A stretch of 64,000 nucleotides of DNA from Lentimonas sp. CC4. Its GTDB lineage: Bacteria > Verrucomicrobiota > Verrucomicrobiia > Opitutales > Coraliomargaritaceae. The stretch is taken from positions 372,001 to 436,000 of the forward strand of contig NZ_CACVBO010000001.1 in assembly GCF_902728235.1 (NCBI RefSeq), read 5' to 3'. Below, one piece after another: positions 7,121-15,100 of the stretch (its first letter is position 1; each line of letters starts with the position of its first letter). The notes under the pieces are model-generated. The model ran no database searches, was not told the DNA's origin, and saw only the letters and a program-made list of their open reading frames with translations. Position numbers and translations under genes: made by a program.

Positions 7121-8959
7121 CTAATTCGTGCGGACAGCGAACTCCAGCTTCCACTTGTGATCCGAGCGTGTGTGCTGCATCCATAGATCCAGCGTGCCCA
7201 TTTCGGTGACTTTGGCGTGGATCTTTACCGGAACCGCTTCGCCAGTCGCGTGCCCTTCCAATGGTGTCAGCACCGTCTTAAGCTCCAGTGTTTCTTCAAG
7301 CTCTCGTTCCGCATCCGACAACACGGTGCCGACGACATCACCGGAACGCACCGATGAGCTAAAGAAACGGAAAGTCACCTCTTCGCCTGTCACGAGACCG
7401 AACTCTTTCGAATCCAGCACTTCTTCAGTGCCCTCTTCCATTCCTTGCGGGACGACGCACAAGGCCTTCAGCGGCGGCTTAAATCCAGGAATCGCGAGAC
7501 CCGCAGTTTCGAGACCGATATAGTAACTACGCGACGCGCCTGCCTTCACACGCACACCGCTACCCGTCAATTGATTGAGACCGTAGTAAGCCGCACCATG
7601 GGCCACTGCTTTGTCATAACGCGCACCCGCCAGTTCGCGAACCGTGGCCTCACCCGTCCATTGATTCAGCAAGGACAACACACGCTCACGCGCAGGCGCT
7701 GCATTGAAAAATCCACCGTTAAACAAGACCGCAGTCGGGCGTAGGAATGTGCCGCCGAGTGCGGACTCGTTAAATTTCCCAGCCAGCGCGGGGTTGGCCT
7801 GCACATTTTGTAAGCTGCGAGTGAGGAAGCGAGCTAGGTGTTTGCTCAACACCGGATCTGCTTCATACGAAAGACCGAATTCCTGCAAGCCCGCCGAACT
7901 GCGCTCCTCAGGCATCACCGTCGGCTCGATCATCGGCAAGAAGCCGTCGAGCGCGATCTGCGACAGCGTTGCACGACTGAGCGTCGTCGCCACAGTTCCC
8001 GCAAACATCGACGACCCACGCGATGGCACCGAAACCGGCACTTCACCCAAACTAAGATCTTCAAACAATGCTTCCTTTGCCTGGCGACAGGCGTGGATCA
8101 ATGCCAGAAACTGCCAATCATCAATCGTCTTACCTTCGCCATCCATTTGATAGCGCAACACATGCGCCAACGCCAAATCGAGATTGTCGCCACCGAGCAG
8201 CAAATGTTCGCCGACGCTAATACGCTCCAGCTCCAAGTCGCCATCCACTTCGGACACACAGATCAGGCTAAAGTCAGAGGTGCCGCCACCGACATCGCAG
8301 ACCAAAATAATGTCGCCCGTGCTCACTGCTTTGCGCCAATCAGCGCCCGCCTGCGAGAGCCAGGCATAAAACGCAGCTTGCGGCTCTTCCATCAAAGTGA
8401 CCGCGCCCAAGCCAGCCGCTTCCGCCGCTTCGTAAGTCAAGGAACGCGCGACTTCGTCGAACGACGCAGGCACCGTCAAAATAACATTGGTATTTTCAAC
8501 CGACCAGTCACTGCTCGCCGCCTGTCCCGCCGCGGTAAAACCATACGCGAGATGTTCCAGATACAAACGCGAGGCATCGATCGGTGACAGCTTATCGGTC
8601 ACACTGGTGGACTGCCACGGCAGAATCGGCTGACGATGATCAATCTGTGTGCTGCACAGCCACGACTTGGCCGAAGCGACCAGACGGTCTGGCACTTGCG
8701 CACCATGTTGACGCGCAAACGCTCCCACGATCCGCGAGCCCGACGACTCAAAGCCAGGTAGATTAAACGCATCCGCCGGAAATTCATCCGCCGCCGCGAT
8801 ATACACATTCGACGGCAAGCCCGAACGCTCCTCTACCGTGTTCGGCCCAACCGCCTGCAACACCGAGAGATCATTCAATTTCCCGTCAGCCAGCGTAGCG
8901 ACCGTCAAGGCCGAGTTGCTAGTGCCAAGGTCGATTCCAAGACTATACTGTTTCGACAT
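7121..8959 (-). CDS. Hsp70 family protein
   Basis: 612 residues, about the length of DnaK, with an Hsp70 ATPase domain: GIDLGTSNSALTVATL near residue 8, ILVCDVGGGTSDFSLI near 217 and VLFNGGFFNAAPARERV near 408. The C-terminal 120 residues (for example TFRFFSSSVRSGDVVGTV, VKIHAKVTEMGTLDLWM) resemble the beta-sandwich substrate-binding part, but the DnaK helical lid and the EEVD-like tail are missing. It is the middle gene of the DUF2760-Hsp70-Hsp70 operon. The two Hsp70s are paralogues that share the RSYYIGLE/HSFYIEVS segment, so they may work as a pair. Confidence 0.92.
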   Translation of the reverse strand: MSKQYSLGIDLGTSNSALTVATLADGKLNDLSVLQAVGPNTVEERSGLPSNVYIAAADEFPADAFNLPGFESSGSRIVGAFARQHGAQVPDRLVASAKSWLCSTQIDHRQPILPWQSTSVTDKLSPIDASRLYLEHLAYGFTAAGQAASSDWSVENTNVILTVPASFDEVARSLTYEAAEAAGLGAVTLMEEPQAAFYAWLSQAGADWRKAVSTGDIILVCDVGGGTSDFSLICVSEVDGDLELERISVGEHLLLGGDNLDLALAHVLRYQMDGEGKTIDDWQFLALIHACRQAKEALFEDLSLGEVPVSVPSRGSSMFAGTVATTLSRATLSQIALDGFLPMIEPTVMPEERSSAGLQEFGLSYEADPVLSKHLARFLTRSLQNVQANPALAGKFNESALGGTFLRPTAVLFNGGFFNAAPARERVLSLLNQWTGEATVRELAGARYDKAVAHGAAYYGLNQLTGSGVRVKAGASRSYYIGLETAGLAIPGFKPPLKALCVVPQGMEEGTEEVLDSKEFGLVTGEEVTFRFFSSSVRSGDVVGTVLSDAERELEETLELKTVLTPLEGHATGEAVPVKIHAKVTEMGTLDLWMQHTRSDHKWKLEFAVRTN

Positions 8960-9067
8960 TTTTTATTTAATTTAAACTGAATTTATCGCCATTAAAGCAG
9001 TGCGCTCTAGCCAAACAGCTGGCTTTCGTTAGTTGCTACCAAGCAAGTTATAAGCCAACCAAACTAC

Positions 9068-9718
9068 CTACCGAACCTCCACCTCTGCAGCAGCCAGCAA
9101 GTGAGCCCCCTTCGCATTTGCGCGGTCGCCCATCACTTTCGGCAAGCTGATGGAGGCCGTCTTCCAGCCCTTATGCTTTAAGGTGCCGGTATGTGGTGGT
9201 TGACCTTCGATCTTACCGCTGAGGCGATAATCGCCACGCTCGTAATCTTCGGCCAGTGTGATGCTTTGGTTCTCGGCCACAGTTGCGACGGGCTCGATTT
9301 TAAAATTACTCTGCATGACCGACTGGCAGCCCTGATGCACGAAGCGGGCAGCAGCCGCGATCTGGACGTCGGGCACGCTTTTGATGTCATCCATCACGAA
9401 ATCGAGGAAACGTCCTTTTTCTTGCAACAGTGACAGCAGTTGAGCGACTTGCACCTCGCCACTTTGCTCAGGAATCGCCGCGATTTCAGGCGCGCGAGTC
9501 TCTGGGACGCTTGGAGCAGGCTCTGACTCTGCCGCAACAGGCTCAGACTTCACACAGCAGCTACTTTTCACGCAGAACGAGAGCACACAAATAACAAGCG
9601 CCAGCGCAATCACCGCATAGGCCAATAATTGCGATTTTTCCGCAAATGCAGGCTGAGTCGAAAGCACGCCAAGCACCGCAACGGTGAGGCTAAGAATGAT
9701 GATAAATGGTTTTGTCAT
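9068..9718 (-). CDS. DUF2760 family membrane-anchored protein
   Basis: 216 residues. The N-terminus has two hydrophobic segments (IIILSLTVAVLGVL and LLAYAVIALALVICVLSF), a CVKSSCCVKS cysteine cluster and a Pro/Glu-rich linker. The C-terminal domain carries the DUF2760 hallmarks VAQLLSLLQEKGRFLDFVMD and VHQGCQSV. Family members are regularly found next to Hsp70 genes; here it is the first gene of the operon, 109 bp upstream of the first hsp70. A role as membrane partner or client of these chaperones is inferred from that association. Its promoter should lie between 9719 and the tandem repeat that starts at 9801. Confidence 0.88.
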   Translation of the reverse strand: MTKPFIIILSLTVAVLGVLSTQPAFAEKSQLLAYAVIALALVICVLSFCVKSSCCVKSEPVAAESEPAPSVPETRAPEIAAIPEQSGEVQVAQLLSLLQEKGRFLDFVMDDIKSVPDVQIAAAARFVHQGCQSVMQSNFKIEPVATVAENQSITLAEDYERGDYRLSGKIEGQPPHTGTLKHKGWKTASISLPKVMGDRANAKGAHLLAAAEVEVR

Positions 9719-9800
9719 AGTCTAAAAATGGAAGGTCGCTAGGTTCCCGATCTGAGCAACAGAGGCAAGCAGACAATTTTGATCTACGAAAGTGCCAAAC

Positions 9801-10629
9801 AAGCACGCCACCGACCCAAAACGCCGCGAGCGGCGTAACCACAACCATTATCCCATCCAGAAATAATACTGTTTGTGGTTATCGCGCTTGCGCGCATATG
9901 CAGCGTGCAAGTCACTCACCCTAAGCACGCCACCGACCCAAAACGCCGCGAGCGGCGTAACCACAACCATTATCCCGTCCAGAGATAATACTGTTTGTGG
10001 TTATCGCGCTTGCACGCATATGCAGCGTGCAAGTCACTCACCCAAAGCACGCCACCGACCCAAAACGCCGCGAGCGGCGTAACCACAACCATTATCCCGT
10101 CCAGAGATAATGTTGTTTGTGGTTATCGCGCTTGCGCGCATATGCAGTGTGCAAGTCACTCACCCTAAGCACGCCACCGACCCAAAACGCCGCGAGCGGC
10201 GTAACCACAACCATTATCCCGTCCAGAGATAATGTTGTTTGTGGTTATCGCGCTTGCGCGCATATGCAGCGTGCAAGTCACTCACCCTAAGCACGCCAAC
10301 GACCCAAAACGCCGCGAGCGGCGTAACCACAACCATTATCCCGTCCAGAGATAATACTGTTTGTGGTTATCGCGCTTGCGCGCATATGCAGCGTGCAAGT
10401 CACTCACCCTAAGCACGCCAACGACCCAAAACGCCGCGAGCGGCGTAACCATAACAATTATCCCGTCCAGAAATAATGTTGTTTGTGGTTATCGCGCTTG
10501 CGCGCATATGCAGCGTGCAAGTCACTCACCCTAAGCACGCCAACGACCCAAAACGCCGCGAGCGGCGTAACCACAACCATTATCCCGTCCAGAGATAATA
10601 CTGTTTGTGGTTATCGCGCTTGCACGCAT
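9801..10629. repeat. 122-bp tandem repeat array, 6.8 copies
   Basis: Copies start at 9801, 9923, 10045, 10167, 10289, 10411 and 10533, an exact 122-bp period without spacers; the last stops after about 97 bases. Each unit has three potential hairpins: ACGCCGC-GA-GCGGCGT; TAACCACAA paired with TTGTGGTTA and enclosing ATTATC/GATAAT; and CTTGCRCGC paired with GCGTGCAAG around ATATGCA. Most substitutions between copies fall in stems and keep G-T pairing. The array fills the divergent space between the DUF2760 operon and the dinG-like gene. It is neither CRISPR nor coding. Confidence 0.95.
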
Positions 10630-10775
10630 CCCCGAATTCCAAGCAACCTGCGCCCTAAAATGCCTTTTCCAACCAATCCGCTAGTTTTAGCAGTTTTCAT
10701 ACGTTCCGGACTTTCCAACTCGGTGAATCCATGTTCATCTATTTCCTTTAATTACACTCACCGCTGAGAACCAAG

Positions 10776-12845
10776 ATGATCGGACTCATAGAAAACGCAG
10801 GAGGCACCCCCGTCACACAGGGCTATCTCGTCGCGCTCATTGACTCGATTTTCAAAGAAGGTGGCACTTTACAAACCGTCCTCGAACTCGACCACCGTCC
10901 GCAACAAGCGGCCATGGCACTGAGCACCGCGCAGTCGCTAGAGACGAATAAGCCCCTGCTCTTCGAAGCTGGCACCGGTGTCGGCAAGAGCCTCGCCTAC
11001 CTGATCCCTGGCCTGATCCACTCGATCAATACTGAGCGACCGCTCATCGTCTCCAGTCATACGATCACTCTGCAGGAACAAATCCGCAGCAAGGATCTGA
11101 AAATCTGCCGCCAATTGTTCAACGCCGTGCCCGAACTGAAGCGCTACGCTGAGTTCAAAACCGCACTCATGGTCGGCAAAGGCAACTACTGCTGCACGAC
11201 CCGTCTAAGCAACGCCATCAAAGATGCGCAATCCGGCAAACAAACCGAATTCCTCGAAAGCGACGCCAAGAAAGAACTGATCCGTCTCGCAACTTGGTCG
11301 GCCAGTAGCAAGAACGGCATCGTTCAAGAGCTCTCCCCCGCGCCACTCCCCGATGTCTGGGACGCCGTGAACGCCGACAGTTCCACCTGCTCAAAAAAGA
11401 ACTGCGATCCTGCCACCTGTTTTTACCAACGCGCACGCAAGAAACTACTGACGTCGAACTGCGTGATCGTGAATCACAGCCTCCTGTTTGCTCTGATCAA
11501 CGCCGGCATGCCGCCCAAAGGTGACGCCCGCGGTATTCTGCTGCCCGATGATTTCGTGGTGCTCGACGAAGCGCACCGCATCCCTGCGATTGCGACCGAC
11601 CACTTCGGACTCCATGCGAGTTCTTACGCCGTCGACCGTGCGCTCAAACGTGTCTACAATCCACGCACCAATCGCGGCATCCTCCGCAAGCACGGCCAGA
11701 AATGGGATCACGATGCCGTCGACGATGCCATCACTGCAGCGGCTGAGTTCTTCAGTTATCTAGGCGACACCTTCCTGACGAAGCGCTCCATCCTCCGTAT
11801 TCACGAAGCCGACTTCTGTGATAACATCGTATCCGGCCCACTCAAGGCGGTCGCGGAGCGCCTCGGCGCACTCATTCAGAAGAGCGACAACGAGCGCGTG
11901 CAGGATGAGCTCAAAGATCACCGCCGCCGTATCATGGGCTACCGCGATGCCATCAACGGGTTTGTGACACTCGCCGAAGACGACCATGTGCACTGGCTAG
12001 AGCGCGGCGGCAAAAAGGGACAACTCATCACTCTACGCAGCGCACCACTCGACGTGGCGCCCTACTTACGCGAAGCACTCTTCAGCCGACAAACCGCAGC
12101 CATCCTCACCAGCGCCACCCTATCCGACGGCACGAGCATCGATACGTTTCAGGAAAAAGTAGGCGGCGAAGTAGCCGAGACGCAGGTCGAGTATTCACCC
12201 TTCAACTACAAGGATAACTGCCGCGTTTTCATCGCAACCGATGCGCCCACCCCCGACCCCGGGCAGGGTCGCCTTGATCTCGACTATTTGGCCAACATGA
12301 TTTGCTGGCACAGCCGCAACGTCGCCGGCGGCACCCTCGTGCTGTTCACCAGCCACTTCGACCTGCGCCAAGTGCATCAACGCACCGAAGCCTTCTTCGA
12401 AAAAATCGAGCGCCCACTGTTCAGCCAAGGGCACGGGATCGACCGCAGTGAGCTCACCCGCAAATTCACTGAAGCTGGCAACGGTGTGCTGTTTGGCACC
12501 GATAGCTTCTGGACAGGAGTCGATGTGCCCGGCCCCGCACTCTCGCAAATCATCATCGCCCGCCTACCGTTTGACAACCCGAGCCACCCGGTGAGCGAAG
12601 CGCGCAGCGAATACATCCGCTCACACGGCGGCAATCCCTTCGCCGAAATGACGGTGCCCGAAGCGCTGGTGAAATTCCGCCAAGGCATCGGCCGCCTCAT
12701 TCGCCGCCATGAAGACACCGGCAATATTGTCATACTCGACTCTCGTATTTTAACAAAAACTTACGGACAACGTTTCCTAGATGCGCTGCCAGTGAAGGAC
12801 TTCACACGCTTTAATCGCGAAAACCGCGGGCACGTCATTCGCTAA
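10776..12845 (+). CDS. DinG/XPD-family ATP-dependent DNA helicase
   Basis: Superfamily 2 helicase of 689 residues. Walker A is FEAGTGVGKSLAYLIPGL; the DEAH box is FVVLDEAHRIPA. Between them four cysteines (CCTTRL, STCSKKNC, ATCFYQ) fit the Fe-S cluster domain of the XPD/DinG group. Motif V/VI features are GVLFGTDSFWTGVDVPG and KFRQGIGRLIRRHED. Such 5'-3' helicases unwind R-loops and repair intermediates. No exonuclease domain is fused. The ATG at 10776 begins right after a pyrimidine-rich stretch without a clear ribosome-binding site. The phosphatase gene follows 12 bases after the stop, so they form an operon. Confidence 0.92.
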   Translation: MIGLIENAGGTPVTQGYLVALIDSIFKEGGTLQTVLELDHRPQQAAMALSTAQSLETNKPLLFEAGTGVGKSLAYLIPGLIHSINTERPLIVSSHTITLQEQIRSKDLKICRQLFNAVPELKRYAEFKTALMVGKGNYCCTTRLSNAIKDAQSGKQTEFLESDAKKELIRLATWSASSKNGIVQELSPAPLPDVWDAVNADSSTCSKKNCDPATCFYQRARKKLLTSNCVIVNHSLLFALINAGMPPKGDARGILLPDDFVVLDEAHRIPAIATDHFGLHASSYAVDRALKRVYNPRTNRGILRKHGQKWDHDAVDDAITAAAEFFSYLGDTFLTKRSILRIHEADFCDNIVSGPLKAVAERLGALIQKSDNERVQDELKDHRRRIMGYRDAINGFVTLAEDDHVHWLERGGKKGQLITLRSAPLDVAPYLREALFSRQTAAILTSATLSDGTSIDTFQEKVGGEVAETQVEYSPFNYKDNCRVFIATDAPTPDPGQGRLDLDYLANMICWHSRNVAGGTLVLFTSHFDLRQVHQRTEAFFEKIERPLFSQGHGIDRSELTRKFTEAGNGVLFGTDSFWTGVDVPGPALSQIIIARLPFDNPSHPVSEARSEYIRSHGGNPFAEMTVPEALVKFRQGIGRLIRRHEDTGNIVILDSRILTKTYGQRFLDALPVKDFTRFNRENRGHVIR

Positions 12846-12857
12846 CCCACCACCACT

Positions 12858-13574
12858 ATGCAACTTTCATCCCACGGAATCACTGACCAAGGAAAAGTGC
12901 GCAAGGCCAACGAAGATGCCTTCCTGATCGATGCAGCGCATCAAGTGCTTGCAGTTGCCGACGGACTAGGAGGCCTCCCCGGAGGAGCCGAAGCGAGCCA
13001 ACGCATCGTCGAGCTACTCAAACAAACTTACCGCCAGGTAGACTCCAACGAAGAGCGCGCCGATCTCGGCGAGCTTATTTTAGGCATCAATAAAATCCTA
13101 ACCAAAGAAGGGCACGAGGCACACCCCTTCACCGGTTATGGCAGCACACTGACGATCGCTCAACTCATCGGCGATCAGTTACTCATCGGGCATGTCGGCG
13201 ACTCTGCCGCCTATCATCTGCGCGGCGATGACTTTAACAAGATCACGATCGACCACACGATGGAGCAAGAGTTCATCGAACGCGTCGGCGAAAGCGGCCG
13301 CAAAATGATGCCGCCTGAATATCCGCACACTTTAACCCGCTGCGTCGGACAAAACGAAGCACTCCGTGTCGATCAATCACGTCTCACCATCGCCCCCGGC
13401 GACCGTCTACTGCTCTGCACTGACGGACTTAATAAAGTCGTCACTAAACAACAAATCCACGCCACGTTACAAACCGCCCAATCCGCAGAAGCGATCTGCC
13501 AAGGCCTCGTCGATCATGCCAACGCAGCCGGCGGCCCAGACAACATCACTGTAGTGGTGGTGTTTATTAAGTGA
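12858..13574 (+). CDS. PP2C-family protein serine/threonine phosphatase
   Basis: 238 residues, the length of bacterial stand-alone PP2C (Stp1/PrpC type). The metal-binding motifs are all present: VRKANEDAFLID, VADGLGGLPGGAEAS, IGHVGDSAAYHLRG, LLCTDGLNKVV and GGPDNITVVVV. It removes phosphate from Ser/Thr of proteins, usually opposing Hanks-type kinases, but no such kinase is encoded in this window. Co-transcription with the DinG-like helicase is likely from the 12-base spacing. Confidence 0.95.
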   Translation: MQLSSHGITDQGKVRKANEDAFLIDAAHQVLAVADGLGGLPGGAEASQRIVELLKQTYRQVDSNEERADLGELILGINKILTKEGHEAHPFTGYGSTLTIAQLIGDQLLIGHVGDSAAYHLRGDDFNKITIDHTMEQEFIERVGESGRKMMPPEYPHTLTRCVGQNEALRVDQSRLTIAPGDRLLLCTDGLNKVVTKQQIHATLQTAQSAEAICQGLVDHANAAGGPDNITVVVVFIK

Positions 13575-13601
13575 CACAGACATTGCTGTCTGCCCATTCA
13601 G
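13572..13601. repeat. REP-like palindrome, family 3, copy 1 (left half)
   Basis: TGACACAGACATTGCTGTCT overlaps the stop codon of the phosphatase gene; CAGACA-TTGC-TGTCTG is a perfect stem with a four-base loop. It matches the left half of the complete copy at 43728-43800. Confidence 0.7.
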
Positions 13602-13613
13602 CAAAACAGTTTA

Positions 13614-13645
13614 CGTAGTGGAGTTCCTTTAGGTGCTCAACCGAC
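13614..13645. repeat. Short interspersed repeat, copy 2
   Basis: Matches 4056-4088 (GTAGTGGAGTTCCTTTAGGT then GCTCAACCGA). It follows directly after the family 3 element, so the 150-bp gap before the TPR gene is a composite of mobile-looking repeats; a fragment of the array A core (TGCCGCGTTCTACGC) is also seen at 13679-13693. Confidence 0.6.
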
Positions 13646-13724
13646 ACCGCCACAGAAGCCACCTACTTTTTCAGCAGCCTGCCGCGTTCTACGCGGTCGT
13701 CAGCATCACACAACAATTCCAAAC

Positions 13725-14030
13725 ATGAAAAAATCAGAAATCTTCCTACCCAAAGTCGAAGCTAAGCCCGACAACATGCTCTTCCGCTTCAGCCTCGGCC
13801 AAGCGCTCTACGACGAAGGCGCCACCGAAGCATCAATCCCACACTTGCAACGCTGCGCCGATTCCCGCGACGACTGGATGCTGCCACGTATCTTACTCGG
13901 CAAAGCCCTACTCCAACACGGCCAAGCCGAAGCCGCCAAACCGATCCTCGAACACGCACTGCAACTCGCCGTCGATCAACACCACGACGACCCCGCCGAA
14001 GAGCTCCGCAACATTTTAGAGGATTTGTAG
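13725..14030 (+). CDS. Small TPR-like protein
   Basis: 101 residues forming about two tetratricopeptide-like helical hairpins: FRFSLGQALYDEGATEASIP and RILLGKALLQHGQAEAAKPI, the second ending ILEHALQLA. It has no signal peptide or catalytic motif, so it is probably a cytoplasmic adaptor. Its TAG stop lies inside a family 2 palindromic repeat that begins at 14027, so the C-terminus may have been set by insertion of the repeat. The partner is unknown. Confidence 0.85.
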   Translation: MKKSEIFLPKVEAKPDNMLFRFSLGQALYDEGATEASIPHLQRCADSRDDWMLPRILLGKALLQHGQAEAAKPILEHALQLAVDQHHDDPAEELRNILEDL

Positions 14031-14104
14031 GGGCTTTGCTTGCGAAGACCGCGCCAACGCCGAAAACTCTCGAACTATCAACGGTCTTCGCAAGCAAGGC
14101 TCCT
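14027..14104. repeat. REP-like palindrome, family 2, copy 2
   Basis: GTAGGGGCTTTGCTTGCG at the left and the complement GGTCTTCGCAAGCAAGGCTC at the right pair over at least 20 positions, with GAAGACCG/CGGTCTTC at the base of the loop. The first four bases contain the TAG stop codon of the TPR gene, and the element ends 11 bases before the next ATG. Confidence 0.85.
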
Positions 14105-14115
14105 TTCCCACAAAC

Positions 14116-14493
14116 ATGAACACGCACCGACTTATTTCAGTCCTACTGATCCTGCCGATACTGGCGCTGTTCAAATCAGCCAGATGGGTTCAGCCCAAAT
14201 TCATGTTGGGCTATCTCGTTCTGATCTCGCTCATCACATGTTACACCTATTGGCACGATAAACGCCGTGCACAGATTGGCGGAAGACGCGTATCTGAAGC
14301 GACCTTACACACCCTAGAATGTCTCGGCGGATGGCCAGCCGCTTACTACGCGCAGCAGAAGTTTCGCCACAAGACGATCAAGCGGAATTACCAGACAATC
14401 TTCTGGTGCATCGTCGGCCTGTATCAATACCTCTCACTAGAGATGCTCTTTCAATGGCGTGTGCTCCACACCTTCGTCGCACTGTTCCGGTAG
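14116..14493 (+). CDS. DUF1294 family membrane protein
   Basis: 125 residues with three to four hydrophobic segments (LISVLLILPILALF, FMLGYLVLISLITCYTY, TIFWCIVGLYQYLSLEMLF). The DUF1294 signature is clear: a cytoplasmic WHDKRRAQIGGRRVSEATLH, then LECLGGWPAAYYAQ and FRHKTIKRNYQ. The function of the family is unknown; some members carry an N-terminal cold-shock domain, which is absent here. The gene lies between a family 2 repeat and array C. Confidence 0.9.
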   Translation: MNTHRLISVLLILPILALFKSARWVQPKFMLGYLVLISLITCYTYWHDKRRAQIGGRRVSEATLHTLECLGGWPAAYYAQQKFRHKTIKRNYQTIFWCIVGLYQYLSLEMLFQWRVLHTFVALFR

Positions 14494-14502
14494 ATCACAG
14501 AG

Positions 14503-15035
14503 CTTAGAACCAAGCTCGTCCCTCCCAAACCAACACGCAACGGGAGGGATGGCCTCCGCGCTTGCCGCGTTCTATGCTGCCGTCCGCCGAGCCTCAGCAC
14601 AGATACACAGCACACAACCACAGCTCTAGCACGACGTAAGACGAGGCGGAGCTCGTCCCTCCCAAACCAACACGCAACGGGAGGGATGGCCTCCGCGCCG
14701 TCCGCCGAGCCTCAGCACAGATACAAGGCACTCAACCACAGCACTAGCACGACGCAAGACGAGTCGGAGCTCGTCCCTCCCTGACCAAAACGCAACGGGA
14801 GGGATGGCCTCCGCGCCGTCCGCCGAGCCTCAGCACAGATACAAGGCACTCAACCACAGCACTAGCACGACGCAAGACGAGCCGGAGCTCGTCCCTCCAA
14901 ACCAACACGCAACGGGAGGGATGGCCTCCGCGCTTGCCGCGTTCTACGCTGCCGTCCGCCGAGCCTCAGCACAGATACACAGCACTCAACCACAGCACTA
15001 GCACGACGTAAGACGAGGCGGAGCTCGTCCCTCCC
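14503..15035. repeat. Palindromic repeat array C, four units and a half
   Basis: Same family as arrays A and B: a right half-unit at 14503-14526, then full units at 14542-14663, 14679-14781, 14797-14898 and 14914-15035. The linker here is AACCAACACGCAAC. The first and last units carry the CTTGCCGCGTTCTA insertion, as does the first unit of array A. The array separates the DUF1294 and nuclease genes and holds no gene of its own. Confidence 0.9.
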
Positions 15036-15100
15036 AAACCTCGTAAGCGGATCACTCAAAATTCTCGCACTCCTCCAGCGCACCTCTCACTCTAGCACTC

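Noticed and set aside
9801-10767. CRISPR array or short genes in the 122-bp repeat
   Set aside because: Units are contiguous with no spacers and no cas genes lie nearby; frames such as 10483-10767 only exist because of the repeat.
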